Shown piece after piece: positions 52,178 to 61,364 of a stretch of DNA of 64,000 nt. Source of the DNA: Bacteroidaceae bacterium (GTDB lineage: Bacteria; Bacteroidota; Bacteroidia; Bacteroidales; Bacteroidaceae); assembly GCA_024401115.1 (NCBI GenBank), contig JAKSLP010000001.1:1-64000 (forward strand), written 5' to 3'. The translations under genes were made by a program, and so were the position numbers. Every line of letters begins with the position of its first letter. Position 1 is the stretch's first letter. A model generated the notes under the pieces. It was given only the letters and a program-made list of their open reading frames with translations, was not told the DNA's origin and did not search any database.

Positions 52178-53128
52178 GTGAATAAACTAATCAGCATATT
52201 CTTTTTCCTGCTGGTAGGTGTGAGTGTCTGGGCTCAGGAGTACGGCATTGTCACGGTGTCGGTGTGCAGCATGCGCCTGGAGGCCGACTTCAGCAGCGAG
52301 ATGCAGACCCAGGCACTGATGGGTACGCCGGTGAAAATCCTAGCTGATAGCAGTTGGTATCACATACAGACACCAGATACCTATCTGGGATGGGTACATC
52401 ATGCAGGTGTTCATCCTGTGAGCCGCGAGGAACTTCATGCCTGGAACACCGCTGAAAAGGTGATAGTGACCAGTCACTACGGTTGGGTATACAGCCGTCC
52501 GGATGTGAACAGCCAACCGGTGAGTGATGTGGTGAGCGGCGACCGCCTTCGACTGACAGGAACCAAGGGAAAGTTTTTCTGTGTGACCTATCCTGACGGA
52601 CGCACGGGGTATCTGCCTAAGGCGCTGGCCAAGACCGAGGTCAATTGGCGCAGAAACCTGAAGCAGGATGCACAAAGCATTATTGCCACGGCGCATAGTT
52701 TGATGGGCGTCCCTTACCTGTGGGCAGGCATGAGTAGCAAGGGTATGGACTGTAGCGGCTTTATGCGTACGGTGCTGTTCATGCATGATATTATTATTCC
52801 ACGTGATGCCGGACCTCAGAGCCGAAAAGGTGACCGAATGGAGATTGCTGCCAACTGCAGTAACCTGATTCCAGGCGACCTGGTGTTCTTTGGCCGTAAG
52901 GCTACCGAGACATCGAAGGAGCGTGTGGTGCATGTTGGAATGTATATTGGAAACCAACGGTTCATTCATTCTCAAGGAGATGTTCATGTAAGCAGCCTCA
53001 ATCCGAATGATGAGTTGTTTGATGCCTATAATCTGGGACGTCTGCTGTTTGCTACCCGTTTTCTTCCTTATGTGGGTAAGGACCCGGAGCTGAACAGTAC
53101 GCTGACCAATGAGTTTTACCGATACTGA
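52178..53128 (+). CDS. NlpC/P60 gamma-D-glutamyl endopeptidase with SH3b domains
   Basis: 316 residues, GTG start, signal peptide 1-19. Two bacterial SH3-like domains (about 25-80 and 95-152) precede the NlpC/P60 peptidase: Cys192 (GMDCSGFM), His252 (RVVHVGMYIG) and His264 (RFIHSQG). Enzymes with this layout cut between D-Glu and the diamino acid in stem peptides, giving L-Ala-D-Glu. Its stop overlaps the start of the dipeptide epimerase gene (TGATG), the enzyme that would use that dipeptide. Confidence 0.92.
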   Translation: MNKLISIFFFLLVGVSVWAQEYGIVTVSVCSMRLEADFSSEMQTQALMGTPVKILADSSWYHIQTPDTYLGWVHHAGVHPVSREELHAWNTAEKVIVTSHYGWVYSRPDVNSQPVSDVVSGDRLRLTGTKGKFFCVTYPDGRTGYLPKALAKTEVNWRRNLKQDAQSIIATAHSLMGVPYLWAGMSSKGMDCSGFMRTVLFMHDIIIPRDAGPQSRKGDRMEIAANCSNLIPGDLVFFGRKATETSKERVVHVGMYIGNQRFIHSQGDVHVSSLNPNDELFDAYNLGRLLFATRFLPYVGKDPELNSTLTNEFYRY

Positions 53129-54285
53129 TGAAAAGAAGGCAATTCATAAAGACGGCAGCTGCTGCCATGGTAGGTTCCACCCTTCCTGGAGGAGCCCTGG
53201 CAGTGGTGTCGCCACACCTGTTTGGGGTGAACCGCTTGGGTGCCAAGCCTCGTATGAAACTGACGTTTTTCCCTTATGAACTGCAGTTACGGCATGTGTT
53301 TACCGTGGCTACCTACAGCCGAAGTACAACTCCGGATGTGCAAGTAGAACTGGAATTCGATGGTCTGGTGGGTTACGGTGAGGCTTCCATGCCACCATAT
53401 CTGGCTGCAGAGTTGGGAACGAAGGATAGCGTGTGTGAGTTTCTGGGACGTGCCGCTAAGGTTCTTGAAGAGTGTGATGACCCAACTCAATTGGAGGATA
53501 TCCTTGAGCGCATTGATGCTCTGGATGAAGGTAACGCTGCCGGAAAGGCAGCCGTTGACATTGCTCTACACGACTTGGTAGGCAAGATGTTGGGATCACC
53601 ATGGTATAAAATCTGGGGGTTGAATCCCGCCAAGACACCCGATACTACCTTTACCATTGGTATTGACACTCCGGATGTGGTTCGCCAGAAAACACGTGAG
53701 TGTGCCGATCAGTTCAATATCTTAAAGGTAAAACTTGGCCGTGAGAATGACAAGGAGATGATAGAGACCATCCGTTCGGTGACCAACCTGCCTATAGCTA
53801 TTGACGCTAATCAGGGATGGACCGACCGTCAGTATGCCTTGGATATGATACATTGGCTGCACGAGCACGGCATCGTGATGATAGAGCAGCCAATGCCAAA
53901 GGAGCAAATTGACGATTTGGCATGGGTGACCGAGCATAGCCCTCTCCCTGTATTTGCTGACGAAAGCATTCAGCGATTGAAGGATGTTCAGCGCATGAAG
54001 GGCGTATTCAGCGGCATTAACATCAAACTGATGAAATGTACAGGCATGCGTGAGGCTTGGAAGATGGTAAACACTGCACGGGCACTGGACATGAAGGTAA
54101 TGGTGGGTTGTATGACTGAGACCAGTTGTGCCTGTTCGGCTGCTGCACAGTTCTCACCAGCTGTAGACTTTGCCGATTTGGATGGCAACTTGCTAATCGC
54201 CAATGACCGCTTTACTGGCATGACCGTGGAGAAAGGCAAGATAACCTTGCATGACCGACCGGGAATAGGAGTGATAAGAGTATAA
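53128..54285 (+). CDS. L-Ala-D/L-Glu (dipeptide) epimerase with Tat-like export signal
   Basis: 385 residues, enolase superfamily, muconate lactonising subgroup. Catalytic Lys200/Lys202 (LKVKLG), metal ligands Asp226 (AIDANQGW), Glu253 (MIEQP) and Asp278 (FADES), and a base Lys near 300 (INIKLMK). The N-terminus MKRRQFIKTAAAAMVG followed by AVV is a twin-arginine-like signal, so it may be exported folded. Well-studied homologues from E. coli and B. subtilis are cytoplasmic. Its start overlaps the endopeptidase stop by one base, a strong sign of a functional pair. Confidence 0.9.
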   Translation: MKRRQFIKTAAAAMVGSTLPGGALAVVSPHLFGVNRLGAKPRMKLTFFPYELQLRHVFTVATYSRSTTPDVQVELEFDGLVGYGEASMPPYLAAELGTKDSVCEFLGRAAKVLEECDDPTQLEDILERIDALDEGNAAGKAAVDIALHDLVGKMLGSPWYKIWGLNPAKTPDTTFTIGIDTPDVVRQKTRECADQFNILKVKLGRENDKEMIETIRSVTNLPIAIDANQGWTDRQYALDMIHWLHEHGIVMIEQPMPKEQIDDLAWVTEHSPLPVFADESIQRLKDVQRMKGVFSGINIKLMKCTGMREAWKMVNTARALDMKVMVGCMTETSCACSAAAQFSPAVDFADLDGNLLIANDRFTGMTVEKGKITLHDRPGIGVIRV

Positions 54286-54331
54286 CATAACAATTATAAT
54301 CAAACCAATTCAATTTATCAATTTACATAAC

Positions 54332-56686
54332 ATGAAAAAGACATTGTTATTTAGTGCTGCCTTGGCTTTTGCCATGAGTGCAAGCGCACAGGTCAAATTG
54401 ACAAAGGACAATATAGAGGAAGTCCTGAAGGCAATGACCACAGAAGAGAAAGTAGACCTTTGTGTTGGTGGCGGTTGGGGTAGCATGGTTGCAGCTTCTG
54501 TTCCAACAGGTTCAGATGAGAAATTAGTTCCAGGTGCAGCAGGTACCACCAAGGCTATCGCACGCCTGGGTATTCCTGCTACCGTATTGTCTGACGGCCC
54601 TGCAGGTTTGCGTATTAATCCTACTCGTCCAGGTACAACAAAGACCTACTATTGTACAGGTTTCCCTGTAGGTACCGTATTGGCTTGTTCATGGGATACT
54701 GAGATGGTTGAGAACCTGCTGAAGGCTATGGGTAACGAGGTTTTGGAGTATGGCGCTGACGTATTGCTGGCTCCAGGTCAGAACATTCACCGTAACCCAT
54801 TGTGCGGCCGTAACTTTGAGTATTTCTCTGAGGACCCAATCTTGTCTGGTAAAATGGCTGCAGCATATGTTCGCGGTATCCAGAGCCAAGGCGTAGGTGT
54901 ATCTGTGAAGCACTTTGCATTCAACAACCAGGAAGTGAACCGTAATGCAAACATCGCTCAGGTTAACCAGCGTGCTGCACGTGAGTTGTATCTGCGTAAC
55001 TTCGAAATCTCTGTAAAGGAATCTGATCCTTGGACTGTGATGTCATCATACAACCAGGTGAACGGTGAGTACACCCAGCAGAGCCATGATTTGCTGACCA
55101 CTATTCTGCGTGATGAGTGGGGCTTCAAGGGTATCGTAATGACCGACTGGGGTAACAAGGAAGGTACTGTAAAGGCTGTTCACGCTCAGAACGACTTGAT
55201 GGAGCCAGGTTCTCCAAACGAGAACGAGCGCATCCTGAAGGCTCTGAAGGACGGTAGCCTGAAGATGGAGGATTTGGACCGTAACGTTCGCAATATGCTG
55301 AATTACATCGTTCGCACTCCTCGTTTCAACCACTATAAGTATAGCGATAATCCTGATTTGACCGGTCACGCAAAGTTGGTTCGTGAGGCTGCTACCCAGG
55401 GTATGGTATTGCTGAAGAACAAGGCTAACGCACTGCCTATGAAGGACGTGAAGAACGTAGCTCTGTTTGGTGCAACTGCTTATAACTCAATTGCCGGTGG
55501 TACCGGTTCTGGTAACGTAAACAAGCCATATATCCGCAACATCGACGAGGGTCTGACTGCAGCAGGTTTGACTCTGGATGCTCAGTTGGCTACCTATTAT
55601 AAGGAGTATCTGCAGGCAGAAAAGGCTAAGACTGCCATTAACGCAGCTGGCCGTGGATTCGGAATCATGCTGGGTGATGCTGTTATTCCAGATCCTGCAA
55701 TCGAGAAGCAAGCTATCAAGAACTCCGTAACCCGTAATGACGCTGCAGTTATCGTTATCGGCCGTAACGCCGGTGAGGGTGATGACCGCCGCATTGAGGA
55801 CGACTGGAACTTGAGTGCAGCTGAGACTGCTTTGATCAATCAGGTTTGCAACATCTATCATCAGGAGGGTAAGAAGGTTTACGTAGTCCTGAACATCGGT
55901 GGTGTTATCGAGACTGCTTCTTGGAAGAGCCTGCCAGACGGTATCCTGTTGGCATGGACTCCAGGTCAGGAGGTTGGTAACTCTGTAGCAGATATCCTGA
56001 CCGGTAAGGCTAATCCTTCCGGTAAGTTGTCAATGACTTTCCCAATGACTATCTTCGATCATCCTTCTACTTTCAATTTCCCATATGAGGGTCGTCAGCA
56101 GGCACAGCAGGGTCGCGGTTTCTTCATGGGTGGTCCTCAGAAGCCACAGCCAGTTAAGAACCAGGATTACACCGACTATGCAGAGGGTATCTGGGTTGGT
56201 TATCGTTACTTCAATACCGCTGATGTAGAGGTTTCTTATCCATTCGGCTTCGGTTTGAGCTACACCAACTTCGCATACAGCACACCTGTGGTTAAGGTTG
56301 GTAAGGACGGCGGTATCACCGCTACTATCACCGTTAAGAATACCGGTGATGTTGCTGGTCGTGAGGCTGTTCAGCTGTATGTAACTGCTCCTGATGGTGG
56401 CATGGTTAAGCCTGAGAGCGAGTTGAAGGCATTTGCTAAGACCAAGGAGTTGCAGCCTGGCGAGAGCCAGACTTTGACCATGTCTTGCAGCCCATACTAT
56501 CTGTCTTCATTCAACGAGGGTGCTTCACAGTGGGAGACTGCTGCTGGTAAGTACACCGTTAAGTTCGGTGCTAACGCACAGGATATCCGCGCTACCGGTT
56601 CAGTTGTACTGAAGGGTCAGAACTGGAAGACCAACAATGCTTTGGCTCCAACAGCTCCTGTACAGGAAATGTCATTTGTGAAGTAA
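54332..56686 (+). CDS. GH3 beta-glucosidase-like enzyme, highly codon-biased
   Basis: 784 residues: signal peptide 1-20, GH3 barrel 30-330, sandwich domain 365-630, and fibronectin-III-like domain 680-765. The nucleophile is Asp272 in IVMTDWGNK. The KHFAFNNQE motif and the domain order are those of beta-glucosidases rather than NagZ. A Gln/Gly-rich loop (GRQQAQQGRGFFMGGPQ, about 590-606) is inserted in the C-terminal part. Codons strongly favour GGT, CGT, AAG and GAG, suggesting high expression. Substrate unclear; it may not belong to the neighbouring murein genes. A strong terminator follows. Confidence 0.88.
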   Translation: MKKTLLFSAALAFAMSASAQVKLTKDNIEEVLKAMTTEEKVDLCVGGGWGSMVAASVPTGSDEKLVPGAAGTTKAIARLGIPATVLSDGPAGLRINPTRPGTTKTYYCTGFPVGTVLACSWDTEMVENLLKAMGNEVLEYGADVLLAPGQNIHRNPLCGRNFEYFSEDPILSGKMAAAYVRGIQSQGVGVSVKHFAFNNQEVNRNANIAQVNQRAARELYLRNFEISVKESDPWTVMSSYNQVNGEYTQQSHDLLTTILRDEWGFKGIVMTDWGNKEGTVKAVHAQNDLMEPGSPNENERILKALKDGSLKMEDLDRNVRNMLNYIVRTPRFNHYKYSDNPDLTGHAKLVREAATQGMVLLKNKANALPMKDVKNVALFGATAYNSIAGGTGSGNVNKPYIRNIDEGLTAAGLTLDAQLATYYKEYLQAEKAKTAINAAGRGFGIMLGDAVIPDPAIEKQAIKNSVTRNDAAVIVIGRNAGEGDDRRIEDDWNLSAAETALINQVCNIYHQEGKKVYVVLNIGGVIETASWKSLPDGILLAWTPGQEVGNSVADILTGKANPSGKLSMTFPMTIFDHPSTFNFPYEGRQQAQQGRGFFMGGPQKPQPVKNQDYTDYAEGIWVGYRYFNTADVEVSYPFGFGLSYTNFAYSTPVVKVGKDGGITATITVKNTGDVAGREAVQLYVTAPDGGMVKPESELKAFAKTKELQPGESQTLTMSCSPYYLSSFNEGASQWETAAGKYTVKFGANAQDIRATGSVVLKGQNWKTNNALAPTAPVQEMSFVK

Positions 56687-56696
56687 TAAATCCCAT

Positions 56697-56729
56697 AAAA
56701 AAGGGGGCTCTGCTGAGCCCCCTTTTTTT
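56697..56729. terminator. Bidirectional terminator
   Basis: AAAAAAGGGGGCTC, loop TGCT, then GAGCCCCC and a T-run: a perfect stem serving the GH3 gene and the convergent nagA. Confidence 0.9.
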
Positions 56730-56743
56730 GTTATAATAAAAGA

Positions 56744-57907
56744 CTATAAGGTATAAGTTCCTTCTACTAAGTTACCCATCGACCAGACACCACGCAGGTT
56801 GAGTGCCTTGTCCATAATCATCATATCTGCATCTTTTCCCAATTCCAAAGAACCTTTACGATCGTAAATGCCCATCACCTTGGCTGGAGTTTCGGAAGCC
56901 ATGCGGATGGCATCCTCCAGTGGAATTTCTGCAATGTGAACGCAAGTACGGATTAATCGGTCCATTGTAGCAATACTGCCAGCCAAAGCCGAACGGTCTG
57001 CTAACTTACAAACACCATCCTCAATGATGACACGTGGGTCAAAGTTGTCTTTACTGTCACTGGCAGTACAAGCCAAAGCATCAGTAATAAGACAGCAGCG
57101 TTCCACTCCCTTCAACTTATGAACCAACTGCAGGATAATAGGTGGCACATGAATACCATCAGCAATTACTTCTACTGTAAAATCGTCAATCAAGTATACA
57201 CTTTCTACGGTTCCCTCATGCTTGTACTCGTGGTACTTGTGAAAACCAGGCATGGCATTGTAGAAATGAGTTGCGTGGTTGTATCCACTATCATGGGCAC
57301 GCTGAACCTCTTTATAGCCAGCTCCTGTATGGGCAATAGCCGCAACGATACCCTTAGAGCGAAGATATTCGCCCAACTGAGGAACACCATTTACCTCAGG
57401 TGCTGCATCTACACGACGGATACAAGGATATTTCTCAAACAATGGGATATATTCTTCAGGCTTTGGCTCAATGATATATTCTGGAATCTGTGCACCAGCC
57501 ATTTTCAGACTGAAATATGGTCCCTCTAGATGCAGGCCCATAACCGGGCTGTTTGGATCTTCCATCATTGCTGTACAAGTCTCAGCTGCCGCTTCAATCA
57601 TTGGATAAGTGGACGAAGACAAAGTTGGGAATATCGCTGTCGTACCATGTTTCATGTGCGCTTTGACAGCCACTTCAAATGCTTCGCGAGTACCTTCCAT
57701 GAAGTCACGTCCACCACCACCGTGAACATGCAACTCGATACCTCCAGGAACCAGATGAAGTCCCTTAACATCGATAATGTCGGCACCGATGATGCCTAAG
57801 TTACAAGGGGTTATAGAAACAATTTTGCCATCGTCAACCAGCAAGGAAGAATCGTCCATCCATCCATTCGGGGTGAGGATGTGCGCGTGAATGAATTGTG
57901 TTAGCAT
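56744..57907 (-). CDS. nagA: N-acetylglucosamine-6-phosphate deacetylase
   Basis: 387 residues, cytoplasmic. Converts GlcNAc-6-P to GlcN-6-P and acetate. Amidohydrolase signature: GGIELHVHGGGG (HxH), LHLEGPY (metal Glu), AHTGAGY, THFYNAMPG and ITDA (catalytic Asp). The start is ATG 57907; an 11-codon longer frame would run through the TACCTTTG promoter box. It supplies NagB, encoded 33 kb away, and takes the product of MurQ and of the sugar kinase. Confidence 0.95.
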   Translation of the reverse strand: MLTQFIHAHILTPNGWMDDSSLLVDDGKIVSITPCNLGIIGADIIDVKGLHLVPGGIELHVHGGGGRDFMEGTREAFEVAVKAHMKHGTTAIFPTLSSSTYPMIEAAAETCTAMMEDPNSPVMGLHLEGPYFSLKMAGAQIPEYIIEPKPEEYIPLFEKYPCIRRVDAAPEVNGVPQLGEYLRSKGIVAAIAHTGAGYKEVQRAHDSGYNHATHFYNAMPGFHKYHEYKHEGTVESVYLIDDFTVEVIADGIHVPPIILQLVHKLKGVERCCLITDALACTASDSKDNFDPRVIIEDGVCKLADRSALAGSIATMDRLIRTCVHIAEIPLEDAIRMASETPAKVMGIYDRKGSLELGKDADMMIMDKALNLRGVWSMGNLVEGTYTL

Positions 57908-57937
57908 TATTATTCGATGATTTATGGTTTTACTCTG

Positions 57938-57945
57938 CAAAGGTA
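57938..57945 (-). promoter_or_regulatory. -7 box TACCTTTG for nagA
   Basis: Minus-strand TACCTTTG, 30 bases before the ATG at 57907. Confidence 0.55.
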
Positions 57946-57979
57946 GCCTTTTTTTTGAATCATTGCACTGATAAGGAGG

Positions 57980-58024
57980 AAAAAATAAAGAAACCGACCA
58001 CGTAATCGCTACGGAGCCGGTTTC
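57980..58024 (-). terminator. Terminator after ccsBA and the candidate small RNA
   Basis: Inverted repeat of 15 bp with three mismatches (57990-58004 with 58010-58024). On the minus strand it is followed by TTTATTTTTT. It would end transcription from the cytochrome operon and from the internal TAACTTTG box. Confidence 0.65.
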
Positions 58025-58126
58025 CCGTTATTTACACTACTAAAAATGTTTTCTTATATGGTTTACGTAATCAGAAATTCAATGCAGTGCAATACAAAAC
58101 ATAACTAACTAATAATTTAATCTACA
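57980..58126 (-). ncRNA. Candidate small RNA between ccsBA and nagA
   Basis: On the minus strand a TAACTTTG box (58132-58139), with TTG about 19 bp further upstream, is followed by about 140 bases without a credible ORF (only 7 codons from its first ATG). The stretch ends in a hairpin (58024-57990) and a run of T (57989-57980). Promoter-to-terminator spacing of about 150 bases is typical of Bacteroidales small RNAs. I do not recognise it as 6S, tmRNA or RNase P. The end points are estimates. Confidence 0.4.
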
Positions 58127-58131
58127 CTGCA

Positions 58132-58139
58132 AAGTTACG
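58132..58139 (-). promoter_or_regulatory. -7 box TAACTTTG for the candidate small RNA
   Basis: Minus-strand TAACTTTG with a TTGC about 19 bp upstream, located 42 bases after the ccsBA stop and pointing into a non-coding gap. Confidence 0.4.
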
Positions 58140-58180
58140 CCTAATCACTAAGTATTGCAATCGCAAAATATAGGTATTTT

Positions 58181-60214
58181 TTACGCTCCAGAGTAACTGT
58201 GCATACCTCCTAGCAGGTAGTTTACACCGAAATATGTCATCAGAATGCTAGTGAAGCACAGCAACATATACCAGTGGAATGCTGTAGCGCTGCGGGTGAT
58301 GGGAAGACTGTGTTTGTGGAAAACCATTCCATAGAGCAGGAACGAGACCAAAGCCCAGGATTCCTTGGGGTCCCAAGACCAGTAACTGCCCCAAGATACA
58401 TTGGCCCAAACAGCTCCTAAGAAGATACCCACACCCAGACAGAAAGTGGCAGGATAGAGTAGGATGCGGCTGATGACCGTGAGTAGTTCTACTTGTTCCC
58501 TGTTCTTCAGACATAGTGCCAAAATTGCATTAATGGCCGTGAAGGCAAATAGGGCATACGAGAACATGATGAGAGACACATGGCTGCTGAGCCAGGGCGA
58601 GTTGAGCACAGGCATGAGCGGTGTGATTTGTGGGTTCATCTGTCCTAAATAAGCAACCAGCAAGGTGAAACCCGATAGAATGAAACCGAAGGACAGAATA
58701 TACGGCAGTTTGCGGTAGAGTGCACAGGTGATGATCAGCACGCTCAATGCAATGAACTGCATCGTTTCATATCCGTTGCTGAGCGGAATACGACCGGCAA
58801 TATACCACCGCAGGGCATAGGCTACCAGCATGATGAGTGTGATCGGCCAGATTAAAGCACGGAAAGGCCTGTCGTTTATATAACCAAGAGGTGTTTTGTT
58901 CAGTAACCGGTACAGAAAGACAAAAAAGCACAAAAAACCTAGTGTAAGATTGGCCATAAAGAGAATCTTACTGAAATTAGCTTTGTTATACAGCACTTCA
59001 GCCTTAACTCGAATGTCGGAAAGACGCTGAACGCTGCCATCCTCAGGAAGAGCCTGCACTAATGTGCCTTCGCTTAGCATGAGGATTAGGCCAATTTTTT
59101 CATCTACTTCCTGAATTCCTTTGGCTAGTTTGCTGTTGGTGCCCATCTCTTTTTCCCAAAGTCCTTGCAGTCGGTAACTGCCGTCAGCGTTGAACAGATC
59201 TTCCAAAGCACAGTAGTTGCCTTGGATGCCCAATTCTGCCTTCAGTTCCTCACTCTTCATCTTAATCATCGGCTCCTTCTGCCATTCCGATGGGTACATC
59301 ATCCAGCCGATGAGAACCTGCTCGGCTGATAGGTTCTTGTATGAAGGCTTTCCATACAATTTCTGAGTAAAATCACGTGCCAAGGTATTGAGTGGCATCA
59401 CACGGTCGTTGTATATTACTTGCTTGTACCCCATGGAATCTGCCTGCTGGCGGTTTACCACCTGAAGGGAGTCTGCCTGCATGTTGAGGCTTGTTAGAAA
59501 CAAGACACCCAGGATTCCGCCGCGTTTCAGCAACGGATGTGATAACAATGAACGCAGTTCGGAACGGCGGTGGAATAGTACGGCAATCATTGAGAGGGTA
59601 AGCAAAGCATAACCAGTATAAGTGAGTGGCGTGCCGTAAGGATCGTAATTGACACTGAGCCATGAACCCAGGCTGTCCTCGTCGTACGAACTCTGGTACA
59701 GACGATACCCATCCACTTGCATGATATGGTTCATGGAGATGGTTCCTTGTACCATTGTTGCTCTTTCCTTTCGGCAGGACAGTTCACTGACATAATCCAT
59801 TGGCGCCTCAGTACCCGGATAACAGACAATGTGGAAACTGTTCAGTTGTGCAGTAAAAGGCAAGGGGTGCAGATGGCCGTCCTCGGTTAGAAAACGGTCC
59901 ATAGGCTCGCCTATACGCAGATGCAGCATGCCTTTCTGGCTAGTAAGACTGGTGGTAAGTGCTCCGCCAAGGATGAGTACAAAGGCCAAATGAAGTCCCC
60001 AGGATGCCCAGTTCAATGCATGACGGAAACGGAATAGAATAATACCACCCAAAAGAACGACAGCAGTCCAAAGGCATTGGAACCAGAAGGCATGGTAAAT
60101 GGTTTCCTGGGCAGTACGCGTGCCCCAGAATTCCTCGACCAGTGTAGCTATGCCGATGGCAATGACTACAAACAACAGCAGAAGAAATGGAACAAACGAT
60201 TTGATTCTCTGCAT
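58181..60214 (-). CDS. ccsBA: Cytochrome c biogenesis protein CcsBA (ResB-ResC fusion)
   Basis: 677 residues and about 12 membrane spans. The N-terminal third is ResB/CcsB-like (helices near 10-28, 42-60, 72-90, and about 203-220). A periplasmic segment spans about 250-400. The C-terminal CcsA domain has the tryptophan-rich haem-handling WWD motif in WANVSWGSYWSWDPKESWAL (610-629). The system II protein exports haem and joins it to CxxCH sites of apocytochromes. ATG 60214 lies one base after the stop of the RidA-domain gene. It sits downstream of two genes whose products carry CxxCH motifs, so substrate and maturation factor share an operon. Confidence 0.93.
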   Translation of the reverse strand: MQRIKSFVPFLLLLFVVIAIGIATLVEEFWGTRTAQETIYHAFWFQCLWTAVVLLGGIILFRFRHALNWASWGLHLAFVLILGGALTTSLTSQKGMLHLRIGEPMDRFLTEDGHLHPLPFTAQLNSFHIVCYPGTEAPMDYVSELSCRKERATMVQGTISMNHIMQVDGYRLYQSSYDEDSLGSWLSVNYDPYGTPLTYTGYALLTLSMIAVLFHRRSELRSLLSHPLLKRGGILGVLFLTSLNMQADSLQVVNRQQADSMGYKQVIYNDRVMPLNTLARDFTQKLYGKPSYKNLSAEQVLIGWMMYPSEWQKEPMIKMKSEELKAELGIQGNYCALEDLFNADGSYRLQGLWEKEMGTNSKLAKGIQEVDEKIGLILMLSEGTLVQALPEDGSVQRLSDIRVKAEVLYNKANFSKILFMANLTLGFLCFFVFLYRLLNKTPLGYINDRPFRALIWPITLIMLVAYALRWYIAGRIPLSNGYETMQFIALSVLIITCALYRKLPYILSFGFILSGFTLLVAYLGQMNPQITPLMPVLNSPWLSSHVSLIMFSYALFAFTAINAILALCLKNREQVELLTVISRILLYPATFCLGVGIFLGAVWANVSWGSYWSWDPKESWALVSFLLYGMVFHKHSLPITRSATAFHWYMLLCFTSILMTYFGVNYLLGGMHSYSGA

Positions 60215-60215
60215 G

Positions 60216-61355
60216 TTAATAATCACGGTAAGCCCCGTTGCTACGTTCTGCTACTGCAATGCATTCCATCTCTATCAACCATGTTGGACGACATACAGGA
60301 GCTAGAGTGATAACGGTAGGTATATCAGGAAAACGCTCCTGAAACATGCCTTTTACGGTTTGGTAATCGCAAATGTCACGCAAGTAAACAACGATTTGCA
60401 TAACATCCTGAAAACCGCTCTTGCCTTCTTCCAATAACTTATCCACGTTCTCCCACATTCGCTGGGTCTGCTTTACAATATCGCCCACGTGCAGCACATT
60501 GCCCTTATTATCAATACTGGCAGTTCCGCTGATGTATAGGTGAGCTCTATCACCGTATTCAACCACAGTACCACGTTCAAAAGTAACTCCATACTGGTAG
60601 GTTGGATTCAGGTGTGTAGGAGCGTACAGATAATATTGTTGCTGAGGATTGAATCCTGTCAGTGCATAGGTGCCCAACTGCACTATGGCTTTTGTGTCGG
60701 CAGGAAGACCGCCAATACCCGTACTGCTAATATAATGTGTATGTTCTGTCAATCCCATTTGGGTGAATAGCTCCTTGCGGGCCTTGACCATCCCCATGTA
60801 TTGTATATCCACATCGCGTACAAAGAACCAGGTGCGGATACAGTTGTCTGTCATGTTGGCATTGAACTGGGTTAGTGTGTTCTGGTAAGTTTTCATGACC
60901 GATTCGGTCTGAGCATAAGAATCGCCATGTCCATCCACCAGTCCCATCTGGTAGATATGCTGATAACCGTTATGCTCCGATACTGTAGCTCCGTGCTGCT
61001 GGCTGACCGTGGTGCCTTTGGTTAGGTATATCCAAACAGCCACCTTGCTGCCATCCAGGCAAGGTTGCTGGATGTATGAAACAGCACACGTAGGATCCTG
61101 CTTCATCAGTGGCTGTTGGTTCGTGGCATCGCTCAGAAAATATCGTTTCATGATAGGTTTGGCACCCTTCATTTCATCGTCCTGCAACAGGCAATCCTCA
61201 GCCATATAGAGACGAGCTAACTGTTCGTTGAACATTTCACCACGGGTATCTACGTGTAGTATGGCATGAATTTCCTCTACCTTGCCAACTGGGGCAAAGG
61301 ATGAAATCTCAGCCTTGACACCGATTGTTTCCCAATTTATAAATCGTCTATTCAT
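60216..61355 (-). CDS. RidA/YjgF-domain protein (chorismatase-like N-terminal part)
   Basis: 379 residues, no signal peptide. The C-terminal 140 residues form a YjgF/RidA domain (YISGTASIDNKGNVLHVGDI, MQIVVYLRD, TVITLAPVCRPTWLIEMECIA). The Arg-Pro-Thr-Trp-Leu-Ile-Glu-Met-Glu segment replaces the usual R-x-x-LP-V-E end. The first part resembles the N-terminal half of FkbO/Hyg5-type chorismatases and related two-domain Rid proteins. Activity is unknown. Its position between a cytochrome lipoprotein gene and ccsBA, with gaps of 9 and 1 bases, suggests an accessory role in that operon. Confidence 0.75.
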   Translation of the reverse strand: MNRRFINWETIGVKAEISSFAPVGKVEEIHAILHVDTRGEMFNEQLARLYMAEDCLLQDDEMKGAKPIMKRYFLSDATNQQPLMKQDPTCAVSYIQQPCLDGSKVAVWIYLTKGTTVSQQHGATVSEHNGYQHIYQMGLVDGHGDSYAQTESVMKTYQNTLTQFNANMTDNCIRTWFFVRDVDIQYMGMVKARKELFTQMGLTEHTHYISSTGIGGLPADTKAIVQLGTYALTGFNPQQQYYLYAPTHLNPTYQYGVTFERGTVVEYGDRAHLYISGTASIDNKGNVLHVGDIVKQTQRMWENVDKLLEEGKSGFQDVMQIVVYLRDICDYQTVKGMFQERFPDIPTVITLAPVCRPTWLIEMECIAVAERSNGAYRDY

Positions 61356-61364
61356 CTTGTCTTG

